The notes beneath the pieces are model-generated. The model had not been told where the DNA came from, made no database searches, and was given only the letters and a program-made list of their open reading frames with translations. 64,000 nt of DNA from Archangiaceae bacterium (lineage in GTDB: Bacteria > Myxococcota > Myxococcia > Myxococcales > Myxococcaceae): NCBI GenBank assembly GCA_016879935.1, contig JAACJQ010000429.1, positions 1 to 64,000 of the forward strand. Direction: 5' to 3'. Position numbers and translations under genes: made by a program. The stretch's first letter is position 1. Each line of letters opens with the position of its first letter. Positions 39,461-46,402 of the stretch are shown one piece after another.

Positions 39461-40666
39461 ATGGCACACCGGGTGCTCCCAGTGCTGCCCGTGCGCCACG
39501 TCGTCGTCATCAGCGGTGACCCCCAGGTTCTGGAAGGCATGCGTCGTTCGTTGCGGGTCTTTCAGAACGCGTGGGCGACCCACTTCGTCGAGACCACCAC
39601 CGAGGCGCTCGCCGCGCTGACGTTGCACCCGGTCGAGGCGCTCATCTCCGACTCGAAGGTGACGGGGCTCGAGCTCGAGGCGTTCCTCGACCTCGTGCGT
39701 GAGAAGTGGCCCACCGTCGTGCGCGCGGTGTTGTGTGGCGCCGAGGTGAAGCCCGAGCAGGCGCAGCGGCTCGGCAGGGTCGCGCACCAGGTGCTCAAGA
39801 AGCCCCTCATTCCCGGGCAGATGTTCGATCTCGTCGAGCGCGCAGCCCTGGTGCTCGCCACCGTGCGCAGCGAGCGTGTGAAGCTGGTGCTCGCGAAGCT
39901 GGGCTCGTTGCCTGCGCTCCCCGCGACGTACGGTCGACTGACCGAGCTCACTGCCAACCCCGATGTCTCGCTCGATGAGGTCGCGAGCGTCGTCGAGCGC
40001 GATCCCGCCATCACGGCGAACGTGCTCAAGATCATCAACTCGGCCTACTTCGGCCTGCCGCGCCGGGTGTCGAGCGTGCGCGAGACCGTGAAGTACCTGG
40101 GCATTCAGCCGCTCAAGAACATCGTGCTCACGGTCGAGGTCTTCGAGGGCATGGCGTCGGGCGCCACGGCCAAGGGCCTTCAGATGGATGCGCTCGCCCG
40201 TGCCTGCGCGATGCGCGAGTTGCTGGGCCGCACCCCCATGGCAGAGGCCGCGTTCGCTGCCGGCATTCTCGCCGACATCGGGCAGCTGCTGATCGCCACG
40301 CGCCTGCCCATCGACATGGCCGCCATTCAGAAGGAGATGATCGGGCGCCTGCAGGAAGACGTGGAGCGCGAGCGTCTCGGGTCGTCACACGCCGAGATCG
40401 GCGGCGCGCTGCTCAGCATGTGGAATCTGCCCACTGCGCTGGTCGAGGCCGTCACGCTGCACCACACGCCGCCCGCCGCGGCGGCGACCGCGAACGTTCC
40501 CACGGCGCTCGCGCTCGTCTGCGCGATGGAAGAAGAGGCCATCGCCCACGATGCGCGAAAGAGCGAGCTGCGCGCGACCGTCGAGAAGCTGGCCGAGATG
40601 TTCCCCATGGTGAACCTGCAGGCGGTACGGCGGCAGCTCGCGCCTCGCGAGGTCGCCGTCGCCTGA
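39461..40666 (+). CDS. Receiver-like and HDOD domain signalling protein
   Basis: About 401 residues. The N-terminal 120 residues look like a response-regulator receiver (VVVISGDPQVLEGMRRSL, ALISDSKVTGLELEAF, KKPL), with Asp in the SDSK loop as the candidate phosphoacceptor. The C-terminal HDOD domain (about 150-350) has LPALPATYGRLTEL, DPAITANVLKIINSAYFG and VSSVRETVKYLGIQPLKNIV. HDOD proteins act in signalling, cell-cycle or motility control. The ATG at 39461 was chosen as close to the receiver; GTG 39416 would add fifteen residues. Neither has a clear ribosome site. Confidence 0.85.
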   Translation: MAHRVLPVLPVRHVVVISGDPQVLEGMRRSLRVFQNAWATHFVETTTEALAALTLHPVEALISDSKVTGLELEAFLDLVREKWPTVVRAVLCGAEVKPEQAQRLGRVAHQVLKKPLIPGQMFDLVERAALVLATVRSERVKLVLAKLGSLPALPATYGRLTELTANPDVSLDEVASVVERDPAITANVLKIINSAYFGLPRRVSSVRETVKYLGIQPLKNIVLTVEVFEGMASGATAKGLQMDALARACAMRELLGRTPMAEAAFAAGILADIGQLLIATRLPIDMAAIQKEMIGRLQEDVERERLGSSHAEIGGALLSMWNLPTALVEAVTLHHTPPAAAATANVPTALALVCAMEEEAIAHDARKSELRATVEKLAEMFPMVNLQAVRRQLAPREVAVA

Positions 40667-41392
40667 TCACATCTGAATGATGCCCTTGCGCAGGCCCTCG
40701 GTGACCGCCTCGACACGATTGGTGACCTCGAGCTTGCGGTAGATGTGCTCGAGGTGCGTTCGAATGGTGGCCTTCGACAGCGACAGCATCGTCGCCGCCT
40801 CGTTGTTCGACACGCCCTTCGCGATGAGCTGCAGAATCTCGGTCTCGCGCGCCGACAGCTTCTTGCCTTCGGGCTCGGCTGGCATGGGCGCAGCGGTGGG
40901 GGCTGCCGACGCAGGCGCCGGGGCTGGTTCGGCTCCTGGAACCTCGGGCACCCGGAAGTGCTTCAGCAGCCGCCTCGCGAGCGATGGCTGAATCACCGTG
41001 CCTCCCTGGCTCACCTCTTTGATTGCCTCGACCATCTTGTCGGCCGGAGTCCCCTTGAGCAGGTAGCCCGAAGCGCCGGCCTGCACGGCCTCGAGCACTT
41101 TGTCCTCCTCGTCGAAGATCGTGAAGATGAGGATCTCGACCTTCGGCACCTCGGCCTTCACCACGCGGGTCACGTCGATGCCGCTCATGCGCGGCAGCCC
41201 CAGATCGAGCAGCACCACGTCGGGCTTGAGCCGGCGAATGTCGTCGAGCGCGGTTTCTCCCGAGAGCGCGGTGCCGATGATCTCGAGATCGCTGCTGGCC
41301 TCGAGCAGCTTCAGCTGGTTCTTCAGAATCTTCGACTGGTCCTCGACGACGTAGACGCGAATGCGGGGCGACGGCGCGGCGGGGGTTTCCAT
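40667..41392 (-). CDS. NarL/FixJ-type response regulator
   Basis: 241 residues. The receiver domain has the acidic pair in VVEDQS and phospho-acceptor Asp63 in VVLLDLGLPRMSG, with Lys in YLLKGTP. A Pro/Ala linker (about 145-175) leads to a LuxR-type helix-turn-helix: LSARETEILQLIAKGVSNNEAATMLSLSKATIRTHL. The longer open frame upstream is shadow. ATG 41392 follows the histidine-kinase stop by two bases, with GGAG inside the end of that gene, so the pair is translationally linked. Confidence 0.95.
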   Translation of the reverse strand: METPAAPSPRIRVYVVEDQSKILKNQLKLLEASSDLEIIGTALSGETALDDIRRLKPDVVLLDLGLPRMSGIDVTRVVKAEVPKVEILIFTIFDEEDKVLEAVQAGASGYLLKGTPADKMVEAIKEVSQGGTVIQPSLARRLLKHFRVPEVPGAEPAPAPASAAPTAAPMPAEPEGKKLSARETEILQLIAKGVSNNEAATMLSLSKATIRTHLEHIYRKLEVTNRVEAVTEGLRKGIIQM

Positions 41393-41394
41393 GG

Positions 41395-42648
41395 TTACTC
41401 CGTGAGCGGGACGCTGAAGGTGACGTGCACGCCCGCGCCCGGCTTCGCGTCGACGTTCACCGAAGCGCCCACCTTGTTGGCGCGCTCCTGCAGGTTGATG
41501 AGCCCGTAGTGGCCGGGCCGTTTCGTCTCGGGGTCGAAGCCTTCGCCGTCGTCCTTCACCGAGAGCTGAACGCGCTCGGGCAGGAACGAGAGCCGCACGT
41601 CGACCTGCTTCGCTTTGGCGTGCTTGAGCGCGTTCGTGAGCAGCTCCTGCAGCACGCGGAACATCGCCAGCGACGACTCGGGCGACATCTTGCCGATGTA
41701 CTCGCCGCTCTTCTCGAACTTCACCGGCAGCTGCGTGCGCTCGCCGAACGTCTTCACGTAGTCCTCGACGCCGTGCCCGAGATCGAAGTCCTCGCGCATC
41801 ATGCGCAGGCTGCGCCGCAGTTCTTCGATCGACTCCTCGGCAGAGGCCTTGATCTCGCCGATCTCCTTGAGCAGCACCTCGTCTTTCGCGAGCGAGGTCA
41901 GGTACTCGGACTGGATGATCAGCGACGAGAGGCTGGCGCCCAGGCCGTCGTGAATCTCGCGCGCGAGGCGGTTGCGCTCTTCGACGACGGCGAGGTCCTT
42001 CAGATCCTGCTGCAGCTCGATCACCTCGGTGTGGGCCGAGGTCTCGCGCTGGTTCAGGTACACCAACACGTAGATGATGATGAAGTTGAGCGCGAGGTAC
42101 CAGAGCAGGGTGAGAATCTCGATCGCCGTCGGCGTGCGGTTCAGCAGCTGATCGATGCGCGTGACGATCGGCAGGGCGAGCAGCGGCGGCAGAATCGCAA
42201 GCGGCTTCGGGAAGAGCAGGGCGAAGAGCGTGGTGAAGAGCAGCTGTGAGGCGAGCAGCGGGTTCGCGAGACCACCGCCGGTCATCGGCTTGGCGACCAC
42301 GATCACCATCACCACGAGATCGATCAGCAGCGTGACGTAGGTGATCGGGCTGCCGTACTTCGGGTGCGCGAGCGTCAGGTAGTTCGCCACGCTGTACAGC
42401 AGCATGAAGAAGTACATGCCGAACGCGAGCGGCGTGAAGCCGAAGTACACCCGCCACACCGGCACCGCGAGGATGAGCAGCCCGAGCGTCAGGAACGTCA
42501 TGCGCGCGTAGAAGAGAGCGCGTGCCCGGGCGATGAACCGATCGCGCAGCCACGAGAGCGACGCGTCTCCGGCCGAGGCCTGTTGCGAGAGCCCACGCTT
42601 CTCGAGCACCTGCTTCACCCGCGCGCGTCGATCGTCGTTGGCGGCCAC
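41395..42648 (-). CDS. Membrane sensor histidine kinase (HisKA_3/NarX type)
   Basis: 417 residues. About six hydrophobic segments lie between residues 50 and 200, with little extracytoplasmic loop, so it probably senses something in the membrane. The dimerisation motif EERNRLAREIHDGLGASLSSL has phospho-acceptor His233. The ATPase domain has the N box ELLTNALKHAKA and the G box DDGEGFDPE, then GHYGLINLQERA. It pairs with the downstream regulator and is divergent from the ThiF gene. Confidence 0.95.
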   Translation of the reverse strand: MAANDDRRARVKQVLEKRGLSQQASAGDASLSWLRDRFIARARALFYARMTFLTLGLLILAVPVWRVYFGFTPLAFGMYFFMLLYSVANYLTLAHPKYGSPITYVTLLIDLVVMVIVVAKPMTGGGLANPLLASQLLFTTLFALLFPKPLAILPPLLALPIVTRIDQLLNRTPTAIEILTLLWYLALNFIIIYVLVYLNQRETSAHTEVIELQQDLKDLAVVEERNRLAREIHDGLGASLSSLIIQSEYLTSLAKDEVLLKEIGEIKASAEESIEELRRSLRMMREDFDLGHGVEDYVKTFGERTQLPVKFEKSGEYIGKMSPESSLAMFRVLQELLTNALKHAKAKQVDVRLSFLPERVQLSVKDDGEGFDPETKRPGHYGLINLQERANKVGASVNVDAKPGAGVHVTFSVPLTE

Positions 42649-42709
42649 AGCCTGCCAGCCTAGCGCGGTCGGGGTTGCCCACCGATGCGAAATCCGTCAC
42701 AACGCCCAC

Positions 42710-43441
42710 GTGCGCCCAGCCTCGGTCGCCATCGTCGGAGTCGGCGGCCTCGGCTGCCCCGTCTCGTTGTCGCTCGCACGCGCGGGCGTCGAACGGATGA
42801 CGCTCATCGACGCCGACGTCGTCGACGTCACCAACCTGCACCGTCAGCCCTGGCATCACCCCGCTGACGTGGGGACGCCCAAAGTCGAGTCTGCGGCTCG
42901 CAAGCTGCGCGCGCAGTTTCCGGGGCTCAGCGTCACCACGCGTCGCGAGTTCGTCACCGCAGCCAACGTCGAGCAGCTGTTCCTCGAGCACGACCTCGTG
43001 GTCGACGCGACCGACGGGGTCGGCACCAAGTTTCTGCTCTCGGACGCGGCGGTGCTCACGAAGCGGCCCGCCATCTACGCCGGGGTGCTGCGCTTCGAAG
43101 GGCTCGCGATGCGCCTCGAGCCGGGCGGGCCGTGCCTTCGGTGTCTGTTCGAGACTCCGCCGACCGACGTGCCCACGTGTGCCCAGGCCGGCGTGCTCGG
43201 CGCGATGGCGGGAGTGATGGGCGGGCTGCAGGCGTCGCTCGCGCTCACACCGAACCCTTCGCCGGGCCTCGCCCTGCTGCACGTCGTCGATGGCCTCGAG
43301 CTCTCCTTTCGGAGGGTGAAGGTGCGGCGGCGCGCCGACTGCGCGGCGTGCGGCGACGGCTCCAAACCGGTATTGCTCGACGCGGACGATCCCTCATGCC
43401 CCACGCCGTCATCGACATCACCTCTCAGGTCTGCCCCATGA
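42710..43441 (+). CDS. ThiF/MoeB-type E1-like adenylyltransferase, short N-terminus
   Basis: 243 residues. It has the nucleotide loop VGVGGLGCP, DADVVDVTNLHRQ, VVDATDG, the Cys segment VPTCAQAGVLGAMAGVMGG and a CLRC...CAAC zinc site. ThiF/MoeB enzymes adenylate the C-terminus of a sulfur carrier. Unusually the protein starts at the first beta strand (GTG 42710, RPASVAIVG) and lacks the roughly 25-residue leader with RYSRQ, whose Arg reaches the partner's ATP site. A second gene (43634) carries that segment. Its 3' end overlaps the TusA-like gene by 46 bases. First in the sulfur cluster. Confidence 0.88.
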   Translation: MRPASVAIVGVGGLGCPVSLSLARAGVERMTLIDADVVDVTNLHRQPWHHPADVGTPKVESAARKLRAQFPGLSVTTRREFVTAANVEQLFLEHDLVVDATDGVGTKFLLSDAAVLTKRPAIYAGVLRFEGLAMRLEPGGPCLRCLFETPPTDVPTCAQAGVLGAMAGVMGGLQASLALTPNPSPGLALLHVVDGLELSFRRVKVRRRADCAACGDGSKPVLLDADDPSCPTPSSTSPLRSAP

Positions 43442-43629
43442 CGTGGGTGCGCGTGAAGCTGAAGCTCGAGTCGCTCGACACCGGCGACACGCTCGAGGTG
43501 TTGCTCAAGGGCGACGAGCCGCTGCGAAACCTGCCGCGCAACGCCGCCGATGACGGCCACGTCGTGAAGTCACTCGACACTCTGGGCGATGGCACCTCGA
43601 AGCTCGTCCTCGAAGTTCGTCACGGGTGA
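43396..43629 (+). CDS. TusA-family sulfur carrier protein
   Basis: 77 residues starting at ATG 43396, inside the end of the ThiF gene. It has the TusA signature: DITSQVCPMTWVRVKLKLESL with the sulfur-binding Cys in CPMTW, then GDTLEVLLKGDEPLRNLPRNAADDG. TusA proteins carry persulfide sulfur between enzymes. It has no GG tail (it ends EVRHG), so it is not a ubiquitin-like carrier, although the neighbours are E1-like and JAMM enzymes. The 46-base overlap and position imply coupled expression. Confidence 0.85.
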   Translation: MPHAVIDITSQVCPMTWVRVKLKLESLDTGDTLEVLLKGDEPLRNLPRNAADDGHVVKSLDTLGDGTSKLVLEVRHG

Positions 43630-43633
43630 GGCG

Positions 43634-44137
43634 ATGGCGCTGCGCGAAGATCAGATCCTCCGGTACAGCCGACAGATTCTGCTCCGCGAAGTCGGCGGGC
43701 GCGGGCAGCAGAAGTTGCTCGACGCTCCCGTGACGGTCGACGGAGCCTCCGACGTGCTCGACGTCGCCGCCGCCTACCTCGCCGCCTCGGGAACACCGCT
43801 CTTCGATCGAACGACGCACGGTGGGTTTCTCGCCGGCACCTCGCTCGAGTCGTTCGCGCCAGACGCCGTCGCCGTGACGCCTGCGAAGGGCTGGCTCGGT
43901 TCCTTCGCCACAGCCCCGACGATCGATGTCTCGCTCTTTCGCCTCGCGGTGTCGAACGGCGGACTGATCGGAGTTCCCGGCGGCATGCCGTGGCCGGGCG
44001 AGCTCGAAGGGCAGGGGAGCAGCGACTCCGTCACCCTCGGCGCGCTCGCGGCGCTGGTCGTTCAACGCTTCGTCCTCGGGCTCGAGTCCTCGCTCGTGAA
44101 GGTCAGAAACGTCGACGGGCGCTGGCAGCGCGAATGA
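43634..44137 (+). CDS. Degenerate E1-like (ThiF/MoeB) protein carrying the RYSRQ segment
   Basis: 167 residues. Its N-terminus LREDQILRYSRQILLREVGGRGQ... continuing QKLL is the classic start of MoeB/ThiF. The following APVTVDGASDVLDVAAAYLAASG sits where VLVVGAGGLGSPAALYLA should be, but the glycine loop is lost. The end, TLGALAALVVQRFVLGLES, matches the last E1 helices. It therefore looks like a shrunken, non-ATP-binding E1 paralogue. It may supply the trans-acting Arg to the ThiF protein, which lacks this part; that is inference. ATG 43634 has GTGAGG upstream and the JAMM gene overlaps its stop (ATGA). Confidence 0.75.
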   Translation: MALREDQILRYSRQILLREVGGRGQQKLLDAPVTVDGASDVLDVAAAYLAASGTPLFDRTTHGGFLAGTSLESFAPDAVAVTPAKGWLGSFATAPTIDVSLFRLAVSNGGLIGVPGGMPWPGELEGQGSSDSVTLGALAALVVQRFVLGLESSLVKVRNVDGRWQRE

Positions 44138-44520
44138 CGCCCGATCTCACGCAAGCGCGCCTCCACTGCGAAGCTGCGTACCCGAACGAAGGCGTCTGTG
44201 CGTACCTGCGAACCGGCTCGACGTGGCGCTTCGTTCCTCTCGAGAATATCTCCGAAGCCCCGCACACGTCGTTCGTCATCGACCCGCTGGCGTGGATGAA
44301 GCTCGAGCGGGCGAATCAGGCCATCTGTCTCGTTCATTCCCATGTCGACGGGCCCGCCGAGCTCTCGCGGAGGGACCTCGACACCTTCACCGTCGATGGG
44401 CGGCCGCTGCTCCCAGACCTCGTCCTGGTCGTCGTCGAGGTTCGTGACCGCAGGGCGGTGAGCGTGGGCGAATGGTCGTTCCGAAACGGGGCGTGGGAGC
44501 CCATCGCTCCAGCCCTGTAG
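44134..44520 (+). CDS. M67/JAMM family metallopeptidase
   Basis: 128 residues, a compact Mov34/JAB1-type zinc isopeptidase. Catalytic residues are intact: Glu19 in YPNEGVC and the JAMM motif LVHSHVDGPAELSRRD with His68, His70, Ser78 and Asp81. Bacterial relatives such as Mec+ remove peptides or amino acids from sulfur carriers. ATG 44134 overlaps the previous stop by four bases. Here the available carrier is TusA-like, an odd substrate for this family. Confidence 0.9.
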   Translation: MTPDLTQARLHCEAAYPNEGVCAYLRTGSTWRFVPLENISEAPHTSFVIDPLAWMKLERANQAICLVHSHVDGPAELSRRDLDTFTVDGRPLLPDLVLVVVEVRDRRAVSVGEWSFRNGAWEPIAPAL

Positions 44521-44526
44521 CGCCAA

Positions 44527-44555
44527 TTGACACTTTTACATTGCGCTGATGTGCG
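44527..44555 (+). promoter_or_regulatory. Possible promoter upstream of APS-kinase-like gene
   Basis: A perfect TTGACA at 44527-44532 is followed 17 bases later by TGTGCG, a poor -10. The local stretch is AT-rich for this window. It may define a separate start for the APS-kinase/LarE part of the cluster. Confidence 0.3.
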
Positions 44556-44618
44556 GGCGTGCACTAAGTCGACGCGCTTTTTGGCGCACCTCTCCACCTC
44601 CACAGGAGTGTGACACGC

Positions 44619-45302
44619 ATGGCGCAGCAGGAGCAGCAGGGCTTCACGGTGTGGCTGACGGGAATGCTGGGCGCGGGCAAGACCACGCTCGCCGAGTACA
44701 TCGCCGCGCGGTTGCGGCAGGTCGGCCGCAAGGTGGAGGTGTTGGACGAGGACGAGGTGGGCGAGGCCCTCTGGGGCGACGTCGAAGGTGCCAACAAGGA
44801 CGAGCGCATTCTGATCTCGCGCCGGCTCGGAGTCGTCGCCGACATGCTCACGCGCAATGGCGTGTGCACGCTCGTCGCCTGCACCAGCCCCTACAAGGGC
44901 ATTCGCGACGAGAACCGCCGCCTCATTCAGCGGTACGTCGAGGTGTACGTCGACTGCCCGACCGAAGACCTCATCAAGCGTGACTCGACCGGCAAGTACA
45001 AGAAGGCGATGAGCGGTGAGATCCCCGACTTCGTGGGCATCACCGCACCGTACGAGCCTCCGCCCGAGAACAACGTCGAGGTGAAGATTCAGTCGAACAT
45101 CGAGTCCGTCGAGTCCGGCGGTCTGCGCATCTTCCAGGCGCTCCTCGACCTCACGTACATGAACGCCGATGAGCTGAAGATCATCACCGGCACGAAGATG
45201 AAGGCGAACCCCAAGGGCAAGAAGGTCAAGGCTGGCAAGCCTGGCCCCAAGCCCAAGGCCGGCAAGCCGGGCCCGAAGCCGAAGGCCAAGAAGAAGAAGT
45301 AA
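44619..45302 (+). CDS. APS kinase (CysC)-like protein with Lys/Pro tail
   Basis: About 227 residues. Walker A is GMLGAGKTT, followed by CysC-like VACTSPYKGIRDENR, VEVYVDCPTEDLIKRD and KYKKAMSGEIPDFVGITAPYE. APS kinase phosphorylates adenylyl sulfate to PAPS. Two features differ from CysC: LDGDxxR is LDEDEVGE, and a basic tail with repeats of AGKPGPKPK ends the protein. The substrate could differ. I chose ATG 44619, which has GGAG 10 bases upstream; GTG 44610 is too close to that site. Confidence 0.78.
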   Translation: MAQQEQQGFTVWLTGMLGAGKTTLAEYIAARLRQVGRKVEVLDEDEVGEALWGDVEGANKDERILISRRLGVVADMLTRNGVCTLVACTSPYKGIRDENRRLIQRYVEVYVDCPTEDLIKRDSTGKYKKAMSGEIPDFVGITAPYEPPPENNVEVKIQSNIESVESGGLRIFQALLDLTYMNADELKIITGTKMKANPKGKKVKAGKPGPKPKAGKPGPKPKAKKKK

Positions 45303-45315
45303 CGCCTGCACGGTC

Positions 45316-45336
45316 GCCCGGGTTGTCGGCCCGGGC
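45316..45336 (+). repeat. Hairpin between the APS-kinase-like and larE genes
   Basis: GCCCGGG at 45316-45322 and CCCGGGC at 45330-45336 are perfect inverted copies around a 7-base loop. No T-run follows, so a simple terminator is unlikely; it may reduce read-through or stabilise the upstream mRNA. Confidence 0.4.
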
Positions 45337-45359
45337 CCGTGACGGTACAGAGCCGCCGC

Positions 45360-46274
45360 ATGGCGAACGCGAGTGCGGCGGTCTCTTCTCAGTCGAAGCC
45401 CTTCCTGTCGGACGACGAGATCGTCAGGCTCTGTGAAGGCTCCGCCGAAAAGCTGGTGCAGCTGCGCGAACGCATTCGCGGCTACGGCTCGGCGTTGATC
45501 GCGTTCTCGGGTGGCGTCGACTCCACCTTCGTTCTCCAGATCGCCAGGGAGCAGCTCGGTGAGCGCGCGCTCGCCATGACGGCGCTCTCTGCGTCGGTGT
45601 CGCCGGACGAGGCCGAAGAAGCGCGCGCACTCGCGAAGCAGATCGGTGCTCGCCACCTCACCATCGACTCGAAGGAGCTCGATGACCCGCGCTACGCCGC
45701 GAACCCGTCGAATCGCTGCTACTTCTGCAAGACCGAGCTCTACACGCTCACCGAGAAGACGCGTTCGGAGCAGCAGCTCGCGGTCGTGCTCGACGGCTTC
45801 AACGCCGACGACAAGAAAGATCACCGCCCCGGTCACCAGGCGGCCCGAGAGCACCGCGTGATCTCGCCGCTGGCCGACGTCGGGCTGACGAAGAACGAGA
45901 TTCGCGCCTGGTCGCACCGCCTCGGCCTGCCCACGTGGGACAAGCCCCAGCTCGCCTGTCTCGCCTCGCGCCTCCCGTACGGAACGCAGGTGACCGTCGA
46001 GCGGCTCAAACAAGTCGGTGGTGCGGAGCGCGCGCTGCGTGAGCTCGGCTTCAAGGTCTTCCGTGTGCGCTACCACCAGGAGGTCGCCCGCCTCGAGGTC
46101 AGCGCCGACGAGCTGCCGCGCCTGATGGAGCCGGCGCTCCGCCAGCAGGTCGACGCCGCCATCAAGGCGTGCGGGTTCACCTTCGTCGCGATCGATCTCG
46201 AGCCCTTCCGCACCGGCCGAATGAACGATTCGCTCGCGAAGAGCGGTGGCGTGGCGTTGCCCGTGTTGAGCTGA
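45360..46274 (+). CDS. larE: LarE-family ATP-dependent sulfur transferase
   Basis: About 304 residues. PP-loop ATPase motif IAFSGGVDSTF, RCYFCKTELY, and WDKPQLACLASRLPYG with the Cys that LarE proteins sacrifice as sulfur donor. LarE makes the nickel-pincer cofactor together with LarB and LarC, none of which lies in the window, so another sulfur target is possible. ATG 45360 is chosen; GTG 45339 would add seven residues, and neither has a strong ribosome site. It fits the sulfur theme of the preceding genes. Confidence 0.88.
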   Translation: MANASAAVSSQSKPFLSDDEIVRLCEGSAEKLVQLRERIRGYGSALIAFSGGVDSTFVLQIAREQLGERALAMTALSASVSPDEAEEARALAKQIGARHLTIDSKELDDPRYAANPSNRCYFCKTELYTLTEKTRSEQQLAVVLDGFNADDKKDHRPGHQAAREHRVISPLADVGLTKNEIRAWSHRLGLPTWDKPQLACLASRLPYGTQVTVERLKQVGGAERALRELGFKVFRVRYHQEVARLEVSADELPRLMEPALRQQVDAAIKACGFTFVAIDLEPFRTGRMNDSLAKSGGVALPVLS

Positions 46275-46402
46275 AAGCATCGCGCTCGAATGGAAATGAC
46301 GCGTCGTGTTGCGCTGCGGAGCACGCGGTGAAGCACGAGTCGTTTCGCAGCCCTGCTACAGTCGGGGCTCTTCTCAGGCCGTTTTCCGGAGGTCGTTCTC
46401 AC

